Positions 1 to 6,827 of a DNA stretch of 35,792 nucleotides are shown one piece after another. Source of the stretch: an uncultured Bacteroidales bacterium (GTDB taxonomy: Bacteria > Bacteroidota > Bacteroidia > Bacteroidales > UBA932); the NCBI GenBank assembly GCA_900318955.1, contig ONMJ01000032.1:1-35792 (forward strand). The letters are read 5' to 3'. Numbering within the stretch: position 1 is the stretch's first letter; the number at the start of each line of letters is the position of its first letter. The notes below the pieces were generated by a model. It was not told the DNA's origin and searched no databases. It worked only from the letters and a program-made list of their open reading frames with translations. Both the position numbers and the translations under genes were made by a program.

Positions 1-467
1 GTTGACGACTGTATTCCGTCAATCACCATAGCTGGATTCGAGAACAGGTCTGCCAGGGAAATCGCCCCGTTTGACTCTCCGGATTCATACAAACTCATCG
101 TTGACATCTTCATCAACTCAATACGATTAGAACCGGAATGCTTGACTTTATCAGGGTCAAAAGCTTTTGAACTTGTGAGAATATAGAGACCGACCTCATC
201 ACTTCCGTCTACCGAATTTCTAACGGCATCCCAAACAACAGGAAAATCTTGCCATTCGTCAATCAATCTGGGATTATCACCCCTCAACAGCATAGATGGA
301 CGAGACTCGGCCGTCGCCTTATAGGCTTCATAGTTGTCGGGGTCTTGGAGTTTGATAACGCTGGCTGCGACTTGCTGAGCGGTAGTTGTTTTACCGCAAC
401 CTTTGGGACCTTCCAGAACAACAGCGCCAAAAGCATCCAGATTATCAAGCAATAGCTTGTCTGACAT
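1..467 (-). CDS. AAA-type ATP-binding protein (AAA_14/DUF4143-like), N-terminal part
   Basis: The frame opens at an ATG at 467 and runs off the left edge of the window, so only the first ~155 residues are visible. It begins MSDKLLLDNLDAFG and has a clear Walker A motif, GPKGCGKTTTA, near residue 20, followed by a Walker B-like stretch RLIDEWQ near residue 69 and the sensor-like segment YILTSS. This order is typical of the Bacteroidota ATPases annotated as AAA_14 with a C-terminal DUF4143 domain; the C-terminal domain lies outside the window, so that family name is an inference. These proteins are common in accessory DNA and their cellular role is not well known. A good Bacteroidota promoter and a repeat array sit directly upstream. 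Confidence 0.85.
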   Translation of the reverse strand, partial: MSDKLLLDNLDAFGAVVLEGPKGCGKTTTAQQVAASVIKLQDPDNYEAYKATAESRPSMLLRGDNPRLIDEWQDFPVVWDAVRNSVDGSDEVGLYILTSSKAFDPDKVKHSGSNRIELMKMSTMSLYESGESNGAISLADLFSNPAMVIDGIQSS

Positions 468-511
468 TCTTTTCCTATATTCCATTCGCAAAAGTCTTTT
501 ATTATCAATTG

Positions 512-542
512 CAAAAATAAGAAACTATAGTCAATAAAACAA
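512..542 (-). promoter_or_regulatory. Bacteroidota-type promoter of the ATPase gene
   Basis: On the minus strand TTG (540-542) is followed by a 20-base spacer and TATTTTTG (512-519), matching the TTG/TAnnTTTG consensus. The ATG at 467 lies about 40 bases downstream of the expected start of transcription. Confidence 0.6.
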
Positions 543-634
543 TTTTACTTTAGGTTTTATCAGTATTTTACTTTAGCTTTTCGCAGTGTTTTACTTTGGT
601 TTTTTACAGCGTTTAATTTGGGTTACAGCAACCC
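543..634. repeat. 23-base tandem repeat array, three clear units plus a degenerate fourth
   Basis: Units start at 543, 566 and 589, exactly 23 bases apart. Each begins TTTTACTTT followed by AG or GG and ends with CAGTA, CAGTG or CAGCG. A weaker fourth copy (TTTAATTTGGGTT) starts near 612 and runs into the end of the recombinase remnant. The first unit begins at the base next to the -33 element of the ATPase promoter, so the array is placed as a set of protein-binding sites would be. The spacing is about two helical turns. No coding function is seen here. Confidence 0.7.
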
Positions 635-745
635 GTTGAGTTTAGTCATTGAAGATGCTTTGATGGAATCCACGATGTCAATGTAAGGCTTCATGGATGA
701 ATAGTCGCTGTGGCCTGTCCATTTCATCACGACGTTCGGTGGGAT
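623..745 (-). pseudogene. C-terminal remnant of a tyrosine recombinase (integrase)
   Basis: The minus strand reads 40 codons from IPPNVV to LNGLL and then TAA at 623-625. The stretch VMKWTGHSDYSSMKPYI matches the C-terminal active-site region of Bacteroidota phage-type integrases: the GH of the second conserved histidine box and the catalytic tyrosine in MKPYI. A stop codon lies in frame a few codons upstream of the recognisable part (the frame reads TAA, then LLHF, then IPPNVV), so the arm-binding and core domains are missing. It is a leftover of an integrated element and cannot be an active enzyme. It marks the left part of the window as a site of past insertion. Confidence 0.8.
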
Positions 746-789
746 AAAGTGTAACAATTATTTAGTTGCACCGTCTTTTTTGTTTTCCC

Positions 790-817
790 CACGCAGTATT
801 TCGACTTTTTGCGGTCT
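790..817 (+). promoter_or_regulatory. Candidate ECF sigma promoter box ahead of the sigma-barrel gene
   Basis: CACGCAGTATTT (790-801) recurs exactly at 2549-2560 ahead of the methyltransferase operon. In both places GTCT follows 12-13 bases later, here at 814-817, and a start codon lies about 36-41 bases after the box. The layout suggests a -35/-10 pair recognised by the adjacent ECF sigma factor. This is inference; no published consensus was matched. Confidence 0.4.
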
Positions 818-835
818 TTATCTAGTATAGACCGC
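811..835. promoter_or_regulatory. Perfect 7-base inverted repeat just before the sigma-barrel start
   Basis: GCGGTCT (811-817) and AGACCGC (829-835) are perfect inverted copies separated by 11 bases, ending seven bases before the ATG at 843. The left arm covers the proposed -10 element. It could be an operator or a hairpin in the mRNA leader. Confidence 0.45.
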
Positions 836-842
836 GAACTCT

Positions 843-2546
843 ATGGATAAGCGACAACTCGTGGATGGCTGCAAACGTGGGGACTCTGCATCGGCGGAGG
901 CCCTCTATCGGGACTATTCCGGCAAACTTATGGGGATATGTCGGCACTATGTGGATTCCCAGGAGGTGGCGGAAGACCTGTTGCATGACGCTTTTGTTGT
1001 GATCTTGTCCTCGATCGGCAGGCTGAGGAATCCGGAAAAGCTGGAATCCTGGATGGGGGTCATCGTGAAGAACCTTGCTATCGATTATCTCAAGGAGAGC
1101 CAGCATTTCACACATCCGGAGGAAGACATCGGCATAGAGGATGTCCCGGAAGAGACCGTGTATCCCGTCCCCCCTTACGATGATTTATTGGAACTGATTG
1201 ACCGCCTGCCAAAACAGTATGGAAAGGTGTTCCGCCTGTCCGTTCTGGAGGGGCTTTCGCATAAGGAAATCGGGGCGCTGCTGCATATCGGAGAGAAGTC
1301 ATCCTCATCCAATCTTTTCAGGGCAAGACAGGTACTACAGAAGGAGTTGAAACGGTATTGGCTGGCACTCCTTGCCTTGATAGCCCTGATTGTCACTCCA
1401 CTCCTGCTACATAAAGAGATGGAGTCCATGCCGGGACAGAATGGTCCTGTGGCCATGACGCCCGCCGAAGACAGTGTCCATGTGGTACTGTCGGTGGATT
1501 CGTTGTCGGCTCCCGAGACTCCTTCCTTGATAGAGAGTCCCCAAATGGCAGCAATCAGCGCCAATGATACAACGCTGACAAAGACTGATTCTTCCATAAT
1601 ACGCGAGAGGCTGGCTCCTATTGACATTCGTCCTATTTCTATCCCGTCCGTTTCACTCAGAGCATCCGGACAGGAATTCAGGATCAGAAAGCAAGAGCGA
1701 CAGGCGGCAGAGTTCAACCAGCGACTGCTGGCCGAAACCAGAGCAACGGCGCGTAAGAATCACCTTGGACTTCTGCCCTCCATTTCGGCACTGCCCAGCG
1801 CTATTGCCGGGAGCAGCCCGATTGTGATGGGTTCCGGTATCCTGGCTCAAGCATCGTCCCACATTCTGGCTCCGGACACGAGGGTCTCCTCTTGGGATGA
1901 CTTCCTCACGGCAGTACAGTCTATGGAAGGCCATTACAGCACCGGCGATTCGCTCGCTTACTACAACTCGCTCCTCCATATTGCGGAAAGGCTGGCAGTA
2001 CCGGAAGCAATGGATCCGAATCCGAAGCCTGTAGAGGAGAAAGCCGAATACGAAAAGCCGTTTACGCTAGGTCTCAGCACCAGTATCGGTTTGAATGACC
2101 GCTGGAGCGTACTGACAGGTCTGGAATATACTCGGCTACGTTCTACGCATTCCATCGGCCGTGATACGCTGTATATCAAGAATCAGCAGACCATCCATTA
2201 TCTGGGTGTCCCTCTCGGCCTGTCCTATACGGTCTGGTCAAAGGGCAATCTGAACTTGAATGCATCTGCCTTCGGCAAGATGGAGATTCCGGTTGCCGGA
2301 ATCCTGAACAGCGAGCACCACAACGGAGTGGCCTACACTTATCAGAACACATTGCGGCTAAAAGCTCCGGTTCAGTGGTCAGCGGGCGCAGGCATCGGGG
2401 TTCAGTATAATCTTACCCCTTGGATGGGCCTGTATGCGGAGCCGCAGGTTCGATATTATTTCGATACCGGAGGTGGCGTCCAGACAATCAGACAGGTTCA
2501 ACCCGTCGAGTTTACTGTACCTTTCGGCGTACGACTGACCTTCTAA
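843..2546 (+). CDS. ECF sigma factor fused to a membrane helix and an outer-membrane-type beta-barrel
   Basis: The single frame of 567 residues has three parts. Residues about 5-90 are an ECF sigma region 2, with the segments EDLLHDAF and SWMGVIVKNLAIDYL. Residues about 112-170 are region 4 with its helix-turn-helix (DRLPKQYGKVFRL, GLSHKEIGALLHI). A hydrophobic helix follows at about 172-190 (YWLALLALIALIVTPLLL). After a long Ser/Pro-rich linker, residues about 400-567 are amphipathic beta-strands ending GVRLTF, the C-terminal aromatic typical of outer-membrane barrels. No zinc-binding anti-sigma motif is seen. In related genomes such barrel proteins are usually separate genes next to a sigma gene; this is family knowledge from memory. 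The helix should hold the sigma part at the inner membrane with the tail in the periplasm, so release may need proteolysis. The start at the ATG at 843 fits the sigma N-terminus. Confidence 0.85.
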   Translation: MDKRQLVDGCKRGDSASAEALYRDYSGKLMGICRHYVDSQEVAEDLLHDAFVVILSSIGRLRNPEKLESWMGVIVKNLAIDYLKESQHFTHPEEDIGIEDVPEETVYPVPPYDDLLELIDRLPKQYGKVFRLSVLEGLSHKEIGALLHIGEKSSSSNLFRARQVLQKELKRYWLALLALIALIVTPLLLHKEMESMPGQNGPVAMTPAEDSVHVVLSVDSLSAPETPSLIESPQMAAISANDTTLTKTDSSIIRERLAPIDIRPISIPSVSLRASGQEFRIRKQERQAAEFNQRLLAETRATARKNHLGLLPSISALPSAIAGSSPIVMGSGILAQASSHILAPDTRVSSWDDFLTAVQSMEGHYSTGDSLAYYNSLLHIAERLAVPEAMDPNPKPVEEKAEYEKPFTLGLSTSIGLNDRWSVLTGLEYTRLRSTHSIGRDTLYIKNQQTIHYLGVPLGLSYTVWSKGNLNLNASAFGKMEIPVAGILNSEHHNGVAYTYQNTLRLKAPVQWSAGAGIGVQYNLTPWMGLYAEPQVRYYFDTGGGVQTIRQVQPVEFTVPFGVRLTF

Positions 2547-2548
2547 AG

Positions 2549-2578
2549 CACGCAGTATTTGCCCATCCGGTCAGTCTA
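2549..2578 (+). promoter_or_regulatory. Second copy of the candidate ECF promoter box, ahead of the methyltransferase operon
   Basis: CACGCAGTATTT (2549-2560) begins two bases after the sigma-barrel stop codon. GTCTA follows at 2574-2578 and the next ATG is at 2596. The box is identical to the one at 790-801 and sits at nearly the same distance from a start codon, which suggests that the sigma factor controls itself and the three genes behind it. Confidence 0.4.
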
Positions 2579-2595
2579 ATAGGAAAACAGACCTG

Positions 2596-3375
2596 ATGGG
2601 AAACAGATACAAAGACCGGCATCAATACTTCGACGAATTGGTGGAGACATCGACGGCTTTCTACGTCGATTATATCCGCCAATACACACCCGTTTCCGAG
2701 GGTACTCGTGTTTTGGAAGTGGGGTGCGGCGAAGGGGGGAATCTCTTGCCCTTTGCACTGATTGGCTGCGAGGTGACAGGAGTTGACTATTCCGAGAAGA
2801 AGATTGAAAATGCGCGGAACTATTTCCGGATAAATGGCGCTGAAGGTAGTTTCTTCTGTGCGGATTTCTTTGATTTTCCCCAACAGGACAAAGCATTTGA
2901 CGTAATACTTGTCCACGATGTGATAGAGCATATTGCGCCGGAAGACAAGGGACGTTTTCTGGAACGGATTCATACATTCCTGGCTCCCGAGGGTGTTGCA
3001 TTCCTGGCCTTTCCTGCCTGGCAGATGCCGTTCGGCGGTCACCAGCAGACCTGCGTCCGGAAGGGAGTCCGAGCCCTCCCGTGGATCCATCTACTGCCGA
3101 TGCCGGTATATCGGGGAATCCTCCGCATGTTCAAGGAACCGGAACAACACATAGAAGAGTTGATGGACATACGACGCTCACGGATGACTGTGGAGACATT
3201 TGAAAGCCTTTGCCGGATGGCAAGTTACGTTGTTTTGGACCGGACTCTCTGGCTCGTCAATCCTCACTATAAAGCCAAGTTCGGACTCCACCCCGTGAGG
3301 TTAAGGCTGGGCTTGGACAGGATTCCGTATCTGAGGAATTGGTTATCGACAAGTTGCTGGTATGTCATACACTGA
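2596..3375 (+). CDS. Class I SAM-dependent methyltransferase
   Basis: The 259-residue protein has the Rossmann-type SAM-binding core. Motif I is VLEVGCGEGGN (about 39-49), the acidic end of the second strand is GVDYSEKKIENA (about 67-78), and post-motif segments are FFCADFFDF and VILVHDVIEHI. This is the Methyltransf_11/23 type of small-molecule or glycan methyltransferase. The C-terminal third, rich in Arg and Trp, is not recognised and may set the substrate. No signal peptide is present, so it acts in the cytoplasm. Its last 14 bases overlap the acyltransferase gene, so the two are probably translated together. The pairing with an acyltransferase suggests modification of a surface sugar or lipid, which is inference. 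Confidence 0.85.
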   Translation: MGNRYKDRHQYFDELVETSTAFYVDYIRQYTPVSEGTRVLEVGCGEGGNLLPFALIGCEVTGVDYSEKKIENARNYFRINGAEGSFFCADFFDFPQQDKAFDVILVHDVIEHIAPEDKGRFLERIHTFLAPEGVAFLAFPAWQMPFGGHQQTCVRKGVRALPWIHLLPMPVYRGILRMFKEPEQHIEELMDIRRSRMTVETFESLCRMASYVVLDRTLWLVNPHYKAKFGLHPVRLRLGLDRIPYLRNWLSTSCWYVIH

Positions 3376-4432
3376 TTCCATACTTATCAAAAGACTCCGT
3401 TTCCCCCTTGCCGTAATGGTGGTTTTCATCCACTCAGGCAATAGGCCGTTTGTGCATGGTGGAGAATGGTTTCGAGTAATGTCTGCGGATGTTATTCCCA
3501 CAATAGCTGTCCCACTGTTCTTTCTGATTTCCGGGTATTTGTTCTTTCGAGGGCTGGAGAGATGGAACTGGGATGAATGGAGGAAGAAGATGTATCGGCG
3601 GGTCCATACACTGTTGATTCCGTATTTAATTTGGACAACGCTTTATATCGCATACGTCTATTTCCATCAATGCCGACTTTCTCTATGCGCAGACGAAGGA
3701 TGGATTCCGGTCGGCCAGTGGTTTTCCGATAATGGCGGAATGAGTATGTGGTGGGATTCAATCGTGACGGAAAACGTTCATCCGCTAGGGTACCGGATGA
3801 TCTCCGCCCATCCCTTCCATCGAGTACTTTGGTTTGTCAGGGACTTAATGGTTGTCAATGTATTGTCACCCACTATTCATTGGGCGCTTCGCAAAGGAGG
3901 GAAGATGGTCCTGATAGCGTTACTTATCCTGTACCTTCTGCAGCTTTGGCCACCATTTCACTGCATCGGGATAACCTGTGTGTTCTTCTATACGGCAGGT
4001 GCTTATCTCTCAATCAGAGGAAGAGACTTGAACGAAACCTTTTCAAGGTGGAAGACATCATCATGGTTGATATCGTCACTCATTTTGGTACCGATGATTC
4101 TCATTCGGCAAAGCGAATCTTTCATAATACTGAAACCAACGTGGTGTATCGTGGAGGCTGTCGCTTTTGCAAACCTTTTGGTCGCGCTTCCTCTTGAATC
4201 GCACGCAAGGACTATCTCATTGTTATCCGATAGCACTTTCTTCGTCTATGTTACACACTCTGTTGTCCTTTCTAACATCAGACAAGCATTACTTGTTTTG
4301 CTTCCGTTTCATTTAAGTGAAGCAACCGTGTTTTTGCTGACAGCTATACTCACCGTCGCATTCTGCGTCTCGGTTTATTTATTTGTGCGGAAATGTTTCC
4401 CGCAACTTTGTGTTTTCATCTGTGGAAGATAA
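3362..4432 (+). CDS. Membrane acyltransferase, acyltransferase-3 (OafA/YrhL-like) family
   Basis: This 356-residue protein is mostly membrane helices, about ten. It opens with the family signature: RLRFPLAVMVVFIH with the conserved histidine near residue 24, followed by AVPLFFLISGYLFF and, in the middle, WFVRDLMVVNVLSP. Family members move an acyl group, often acetyl, from a cytoplasmic donor onto sugars of surface polysaccharides or other acceptors at the inner membrane. The ATG at 3362 lies inside the end of the methyltransferase frame, and the start gives a normal N-terminus, so the overlap looks real. The gene ends 16 bases before the next start. The actual acceptor cannot be told from the sequence. 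Confidence 0.88.
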   Translation: MSYTDSILIKRLRFPLAVMVVFIHSGNRPFVHGGEWFRVMSADVIPTIAVPLFFLISGYLFFRGLERWNWDEWRKKMYRRVHTLLIPYLIWTTLYIAYVYFHQCRLSLCADEGWIPVGQWFSDNGGMSMWWDSIVTENVHPLGYRMISAHPFHRVLWFVRDLMVVNVLSPTIHWALRKGGKMVLIALLILYLLQLWPPFHCIGITCVFFYTAGAYLSIRGRDLNETFSRWKTSSWLISSLILVPMILIRQSESFIILKPTWCIVEAVAFANLLVALPLESHARTISLLSDSTFFVYVTHSVVLSNIRQALLVLLPFHLSEATVFLLTAILTVAFCVSVYLFVRKCFPQLCVFICGR

Positions 4433-4448
4433 TTGATTCTTGTATATT

Positions 4449-4952
4449 ATGCTTCGGTTTAGGTTTTTTCAATCATTGGCCATCTCCCTTTTTGCCGTTT
4501 CGATACTCTCGGGATGTAACCCCGCCTATTATGATCCGATTGTGCCAGAGGTTTTGGTCGGTCAAGGAGTTCATAGGGATGGCGGCACTTGTTATTTCAT
4601 GATTATCTGGGAAATCGACACGGAGCCACATTTCCCGGAGCATTTCCGGAACTGGGGATACAGGATAAGAGTGGAGAACTCCGGGGAAGAGTTCTTGACG
4701 GAAGAATATAAGACCATCGAAGAAGTCTTAGTTCGGAAAATGCCTGGTGCCAATTGGGAATATGATGAAGAGAGCCAGTGCTGGTTAGTCCCTTTCACAA
4801 TGCCCGCCAACCTGAACCTTATGCCGCGGGGTTATCGTGTTGAAGTCATTATCGCTTCCGATTATAAGCAGTACGATTCCGTACAAGATCTAGATGATGG
4901 GATTAACCAATGGCAGACGGTGTATCAGGGGATCCAGTTCGGAAGATTTTGA
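4449..4952 (+). CDS. Small lipoprotein of unknown function
   Basis: The ATG at 4449 gives MLRFRFFQSLAISLF and then a lipobox, SILSGC, so the mature protein starts with a lipid-bearing cysteine at about residue 23. A TTG three codons upstream is possible but would spoil nothing and is less likely. The mature part (~145 residues) is rich in Glu, Trp and Tyr and looks like a beta-sandwich, with alternating strands such as YRIRVENSGEEF and YRVEVIIAS. I do not recognise a family. It is the last gene of the methyltransferase-acyltransferase run and is probably placed in the outer membrane or periplasm. Confidence 0.7.
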   Translation: MLRFRFFQSLAISLFAVSILSGCNPAYYDPIVPEVLVGQGVHRDGGTCYFMIIWEIDTEPHFPEHFRNWGYRIRVENSGEEFLTEEYKTIEEVLVRKMPGANWEYDEESQCWLVPFTMPANLNLMPRGYRVEVIIASDYKQYDSVQDLDDGINQWQTVYQGIQFGRF

Positions 4953-5082
4953 TCGAGGCTCCTCGAGATGACGGATGGCACTCTCTGTTATTTTTCCCAT
5001 TTGATTTCAACGTGAACTGCCATAGGCGAAACTGTTTCCCACACTGGCATTTGCTTTTTCTCCCTCTTTCGGGCTTGCCCGT

Positions 5083-5221
5083 CGTACACCAGAGAGGGGT
5101 CTCGGTGTACGAGAAGAGGTCTGGATTGCTCGCCGTACACCAGAGAGGTGACACCTGGTGTACGAAAAGAGGGCTGGACTGCCGGCCGTACACCAGAGCA
5201 AGGCCACGGTGTACGAGAAGT
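5083..5221. repeat. Three tandem units of 51-53 bases, each forming a hairpin
   Basis: CGTACACC at 5083, 5134 and 5187 is followed, after 13-15 bases, by its inverse GGTGTACG at 5104, 5157 and 5208. Each unit therefore makes an 8-base stem. The sequence between hairpins (GAAGAGG-TCTGGATTGC and variants) is also shared. Loop bases vary more than stems, so the stems seem to be conserved. Confidence 0.85.
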
Positions 5222-5689
5222 GACCGGCATCAACCAAAAATGTCACAATCACCAACCATTTTCGGGCTCAAGGCAAAGGGCTGGAGCCGACAAATCGATA
5301 TAATTGACATTTCTGATGCAAGCCGGACAAATCCCGAAGATGAGTGAGGGATAAATCCCTATCCATGTTGCCCCTTTCCTCATACCCTTTCTCAATGCCC
5401 CTTTCCCATACTCCCTCCCCATACTCCCTCCCCATATTACCGCATAAACTTTCAGCGCCGTGAGGTGTAACTCGTTTACTATCAGCTATTTCTCGTTTTT
5501 AAACTTGTCTCTATTAATAGATTAAAGTCAGCATTTGACTCAGTATCAAGAGTTTACGTCTCACGCGGCGTGCTCCCTTCCCCTTTAAAGGAACGATTTC
5601 GCCGTAAGAGTAAACACTTTTTTGACATAATAGACATTTCCCGGCCTGAGGGCCTGCTCATCAAAGGGCTAATACTCAATTACTTCCAG

Positions 5690-5723
5690 CTTTTTCCCTA
5701 CCCAGACGGCCTTAGGGAAAAAG
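5690..5723. repeat. Strong 11-base inverted repeat, terminator-like
   Basis: CTTTTTCCCTA (5690-5700) pairs perfectly with TAGGGAAAAAG (5713-5723) across a 12-base loop. The A/T part of each arm means that transcripts from either side would carry a U-rich stem end. No gene ends nearby, so its role is uncertain. Confidence 0.55.
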
Positions 5724-5828
5724 TTATATATCACTGGCCTACAATAAGATACTGGGCAGGCGCAGGAGGCATGTTTTTCGGAGTTCTGTGCCAAGCCAAA
5801 GAATGATTTAGAACAGGCCAGATTTCTT

Positions 5829-5953
5829 GATGGCGCAGGTGCGGATTTTTTGTGGGGACTTGCGCCACCCTAAAAAGATAAGTTTCTGATATTTAGAAAG
5901 TTAATTATTTGTAACGGCGCAGGTCCCAAGCATTTTTTCGCACCTGCGCCATC
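5829..5953. repeat. Pair of inverted 38-base repeat elements (REP/BIME-like)
   Basis: The element at 5829-5866 begins GATGGCGCAGGTGCG and ends CTTGCGCC. The element at 5916-5953 is its inverted copy, ending CGCACCTGCGCCATC. Both are 38 bases long, with 15 bases identical at the outer ends, and each has its own short palindromic ends (GGCGCAGGT and a matching ACTTGCGCC or ACCTGCGCC). The 49 bases between them are A/T rich. The layout resembles paired REP sequences of other bacteria. Confidence 0.7.
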
Positions 5954-6107
5954 CCGTGCCACCAGGAGGCGGTTTCGTAGCACGGGTGGGAGAAACCATG
6001 ACTTTCCGCCCCGTTTTTATCGCCAGAGAGTTCTTTCCTAGAGGCACAACTCACTGCGATGCCGGCACTACGGTTCACAACGCTAAAAGAAACCGATTAC
6101 ATGAGCA

Positions 6108-6407
6108 TCAGCAGCCGGACCCGTCAATTCGGCATGATCCGCCAAACCCTGCAGGACGCGGCTCCAGGCCGACATCCACGGACATAAGAGTAACAGAGCC
6201 ATCCTCCAGGACATAGCAAGGGATGCCCACATCGCCTGTCTTCTTGGCCTCGTCAAAAGCCGGATGGCTGTCGCGAAGGTCAAGGAATTGCTTGAGATTG
6301 CGAACGTGCTTTCCAATATCAATCACTTCGAAATTGGGATTACCCTCTACCTGCTTTTCCACATACTCGCAGTCCGGGCAGGTCTCCATTACAAACATCT
6401 TTATCAT
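6108..6407 (-). CDS. Glutaredoxin-like thioredoxin-fold protein
   Basis: This 99-residue protein starts MIKMFVMETCPDC, with the redox pair C10 and C13 of a CxxC motif after the first strand. The proline at 63 in DVGIPCYVL is placed as the conserved cis-proline of the thioredoxin fold. It has no signal peptide, so it works in the cytoplasm, probably reducing disulfides or mixed disulfides. The C-terminus adds two more cysteines (SCRIDGSGC), a tail I associate with similar small Bacteroidales proteins, though that is from memory. It stands alone, with its own promoter upstream and the repeat region downstream. Confidence 0.85.
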   Translation of the reverse strand: MIKMFVMETCPDCEYVEKQVEGNPNFEVIDIGKHVRNLKQFLDLRDSHPAFDEAKKTGDVGIPCYVLEDGSVTLMSVDVGLEPRPAGFGGSCRIDGSGC

Positions 6408-6439
6408 AGACTAATAATGTGTTTCCTTTCATTTCAACG

Positions 6440-6468
6440 CAAATATAACCTTTTTCAGCCTCATCCAA
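6440..6468 (-). promoter_or_regulatory. Promoter of the glutaredoxin-like gene
   Basis: On the minus strand TTG (6466-6468) is followed by 18 bases and TATATTTG (6440-6447). The start codon at 6407 follows about 30 bases later. The spacer is slightly short of the usual 19-20. Confidence 0.55.
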
Positions 6469-6500
6469 CATATCACTGCATCAAATCCGAACAAATCCAG

Positions 6501-6827
6501 CTAAAGCTTTCCCTCCATCTCCTTGCGTTTCTTCTCGTAGTACTCATGTCTCAGAGGATTCTCAGGGAACCATCCGCGGAGAACTCTCTTTTCCTGGAGG
6601 AACATCTCATGGATGCCCCAGAGACAGCAGAAGGCGAAACCTCCGATAATTATAGAGAGAATATCGCTTTTAACAAACAGGGAAAGTGCACTAAATACGA
6701 TACCGGCAGAGAGCCATATCCACCAACTCTTCTTTCCCCAGCAATATTCCATCTTTATCACCAGAGGATGACAAATACCTATACTCATAAACACGGCTGC
6801 GCCGATGATGATTCCTGTGAAATTCAT
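6501..6827 (-). CDS. DUF4491 family membrane protein
   Basis: This 108-residue protein has three hydrophobic segments at about 4-20 (GIIIGAAVFMSIGICHP), 36-53 and 57-76. The middle part with WGKKSWWIW and the ending GWFPENPLRHEYYEKK match what I know as the DUF4491 family of Bacteroidota inner-membrane proteins. The function of the family is not known. A near-consensus GAACTTTG lies upstream, so the gene is probably transcribed by itself; it is 96 bases from the AraC-type gene. Confidence 0.8.
   Translation of the reverse strand: MNFTGIIIGAAVFMSIGICHPLVIKMEYCWGKKSWWIWLSAGIVFSALSLFVKSDILSIIIGGFAFCCLWGIHEMFLQEKRVLRGWFPENPLRHEYYEKKRKEMEGKL

Larger units (their letters stand above)
4953..6107. 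other. 1.15 kb without a convincing gene, rich in repeats
   Basis: Open frames here (for example 4910-5347 and 5570-5806) read straight through repeats and resemble no protein I know. The stretch holds a three-unit hairpin array (5083-5221), a pyrimidine-rich tract with CATACTCCCTCCC repeated at about 5408-5436, an 11-base stem (5690-5723) and a pair of inverted 38-base elements (5829-5953). A further inverted pair, CCCGTGC (5953-5959) and GCACGGG (5980-5986), follows. Two spots (about 5298-5310 and 5626-5640) share a degenerate ATAATNGACATTTC string. No RNA gene was recognised. Confidence 0.6.

Noticed and set aside
790-2560. The 12-base direct repeat as a target-site duplication of an inserted element
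   Set aside because: The repeat lies at promoter distance from two start codons, and the gene between shows no transposase or mobile-element ends; a promoter element explains it better, though an insertion is not excluded.
4953-4966. Terminator after the lipoprotein gene (TCGAGG/CCTCGA)
   Set aside because: The stem has only six pairs and a two-base loop, with no T-run close behind.
5083-5221. CRISPR array
   Set aside because: Units are 51-53 bases with palindromic stems, only three copies, and the bases between stems are shared, not unique spacers; no cas genes are near.
4910-5347. Open frame of 145 codons after the lipoprotein gene
   Set aside because: It overlaps the end of the lipoprotein gene, runs through the hairpin array and gives a protein made of repeat translations (YTRxxPRCTR and similar).
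5570-5806. Open frame of 78 codons in the gap
   Set aside because: It needs a GTG start, spans the inverted repeat at 5690-5723 and resembles no known protein; codon pattern is not convincing.
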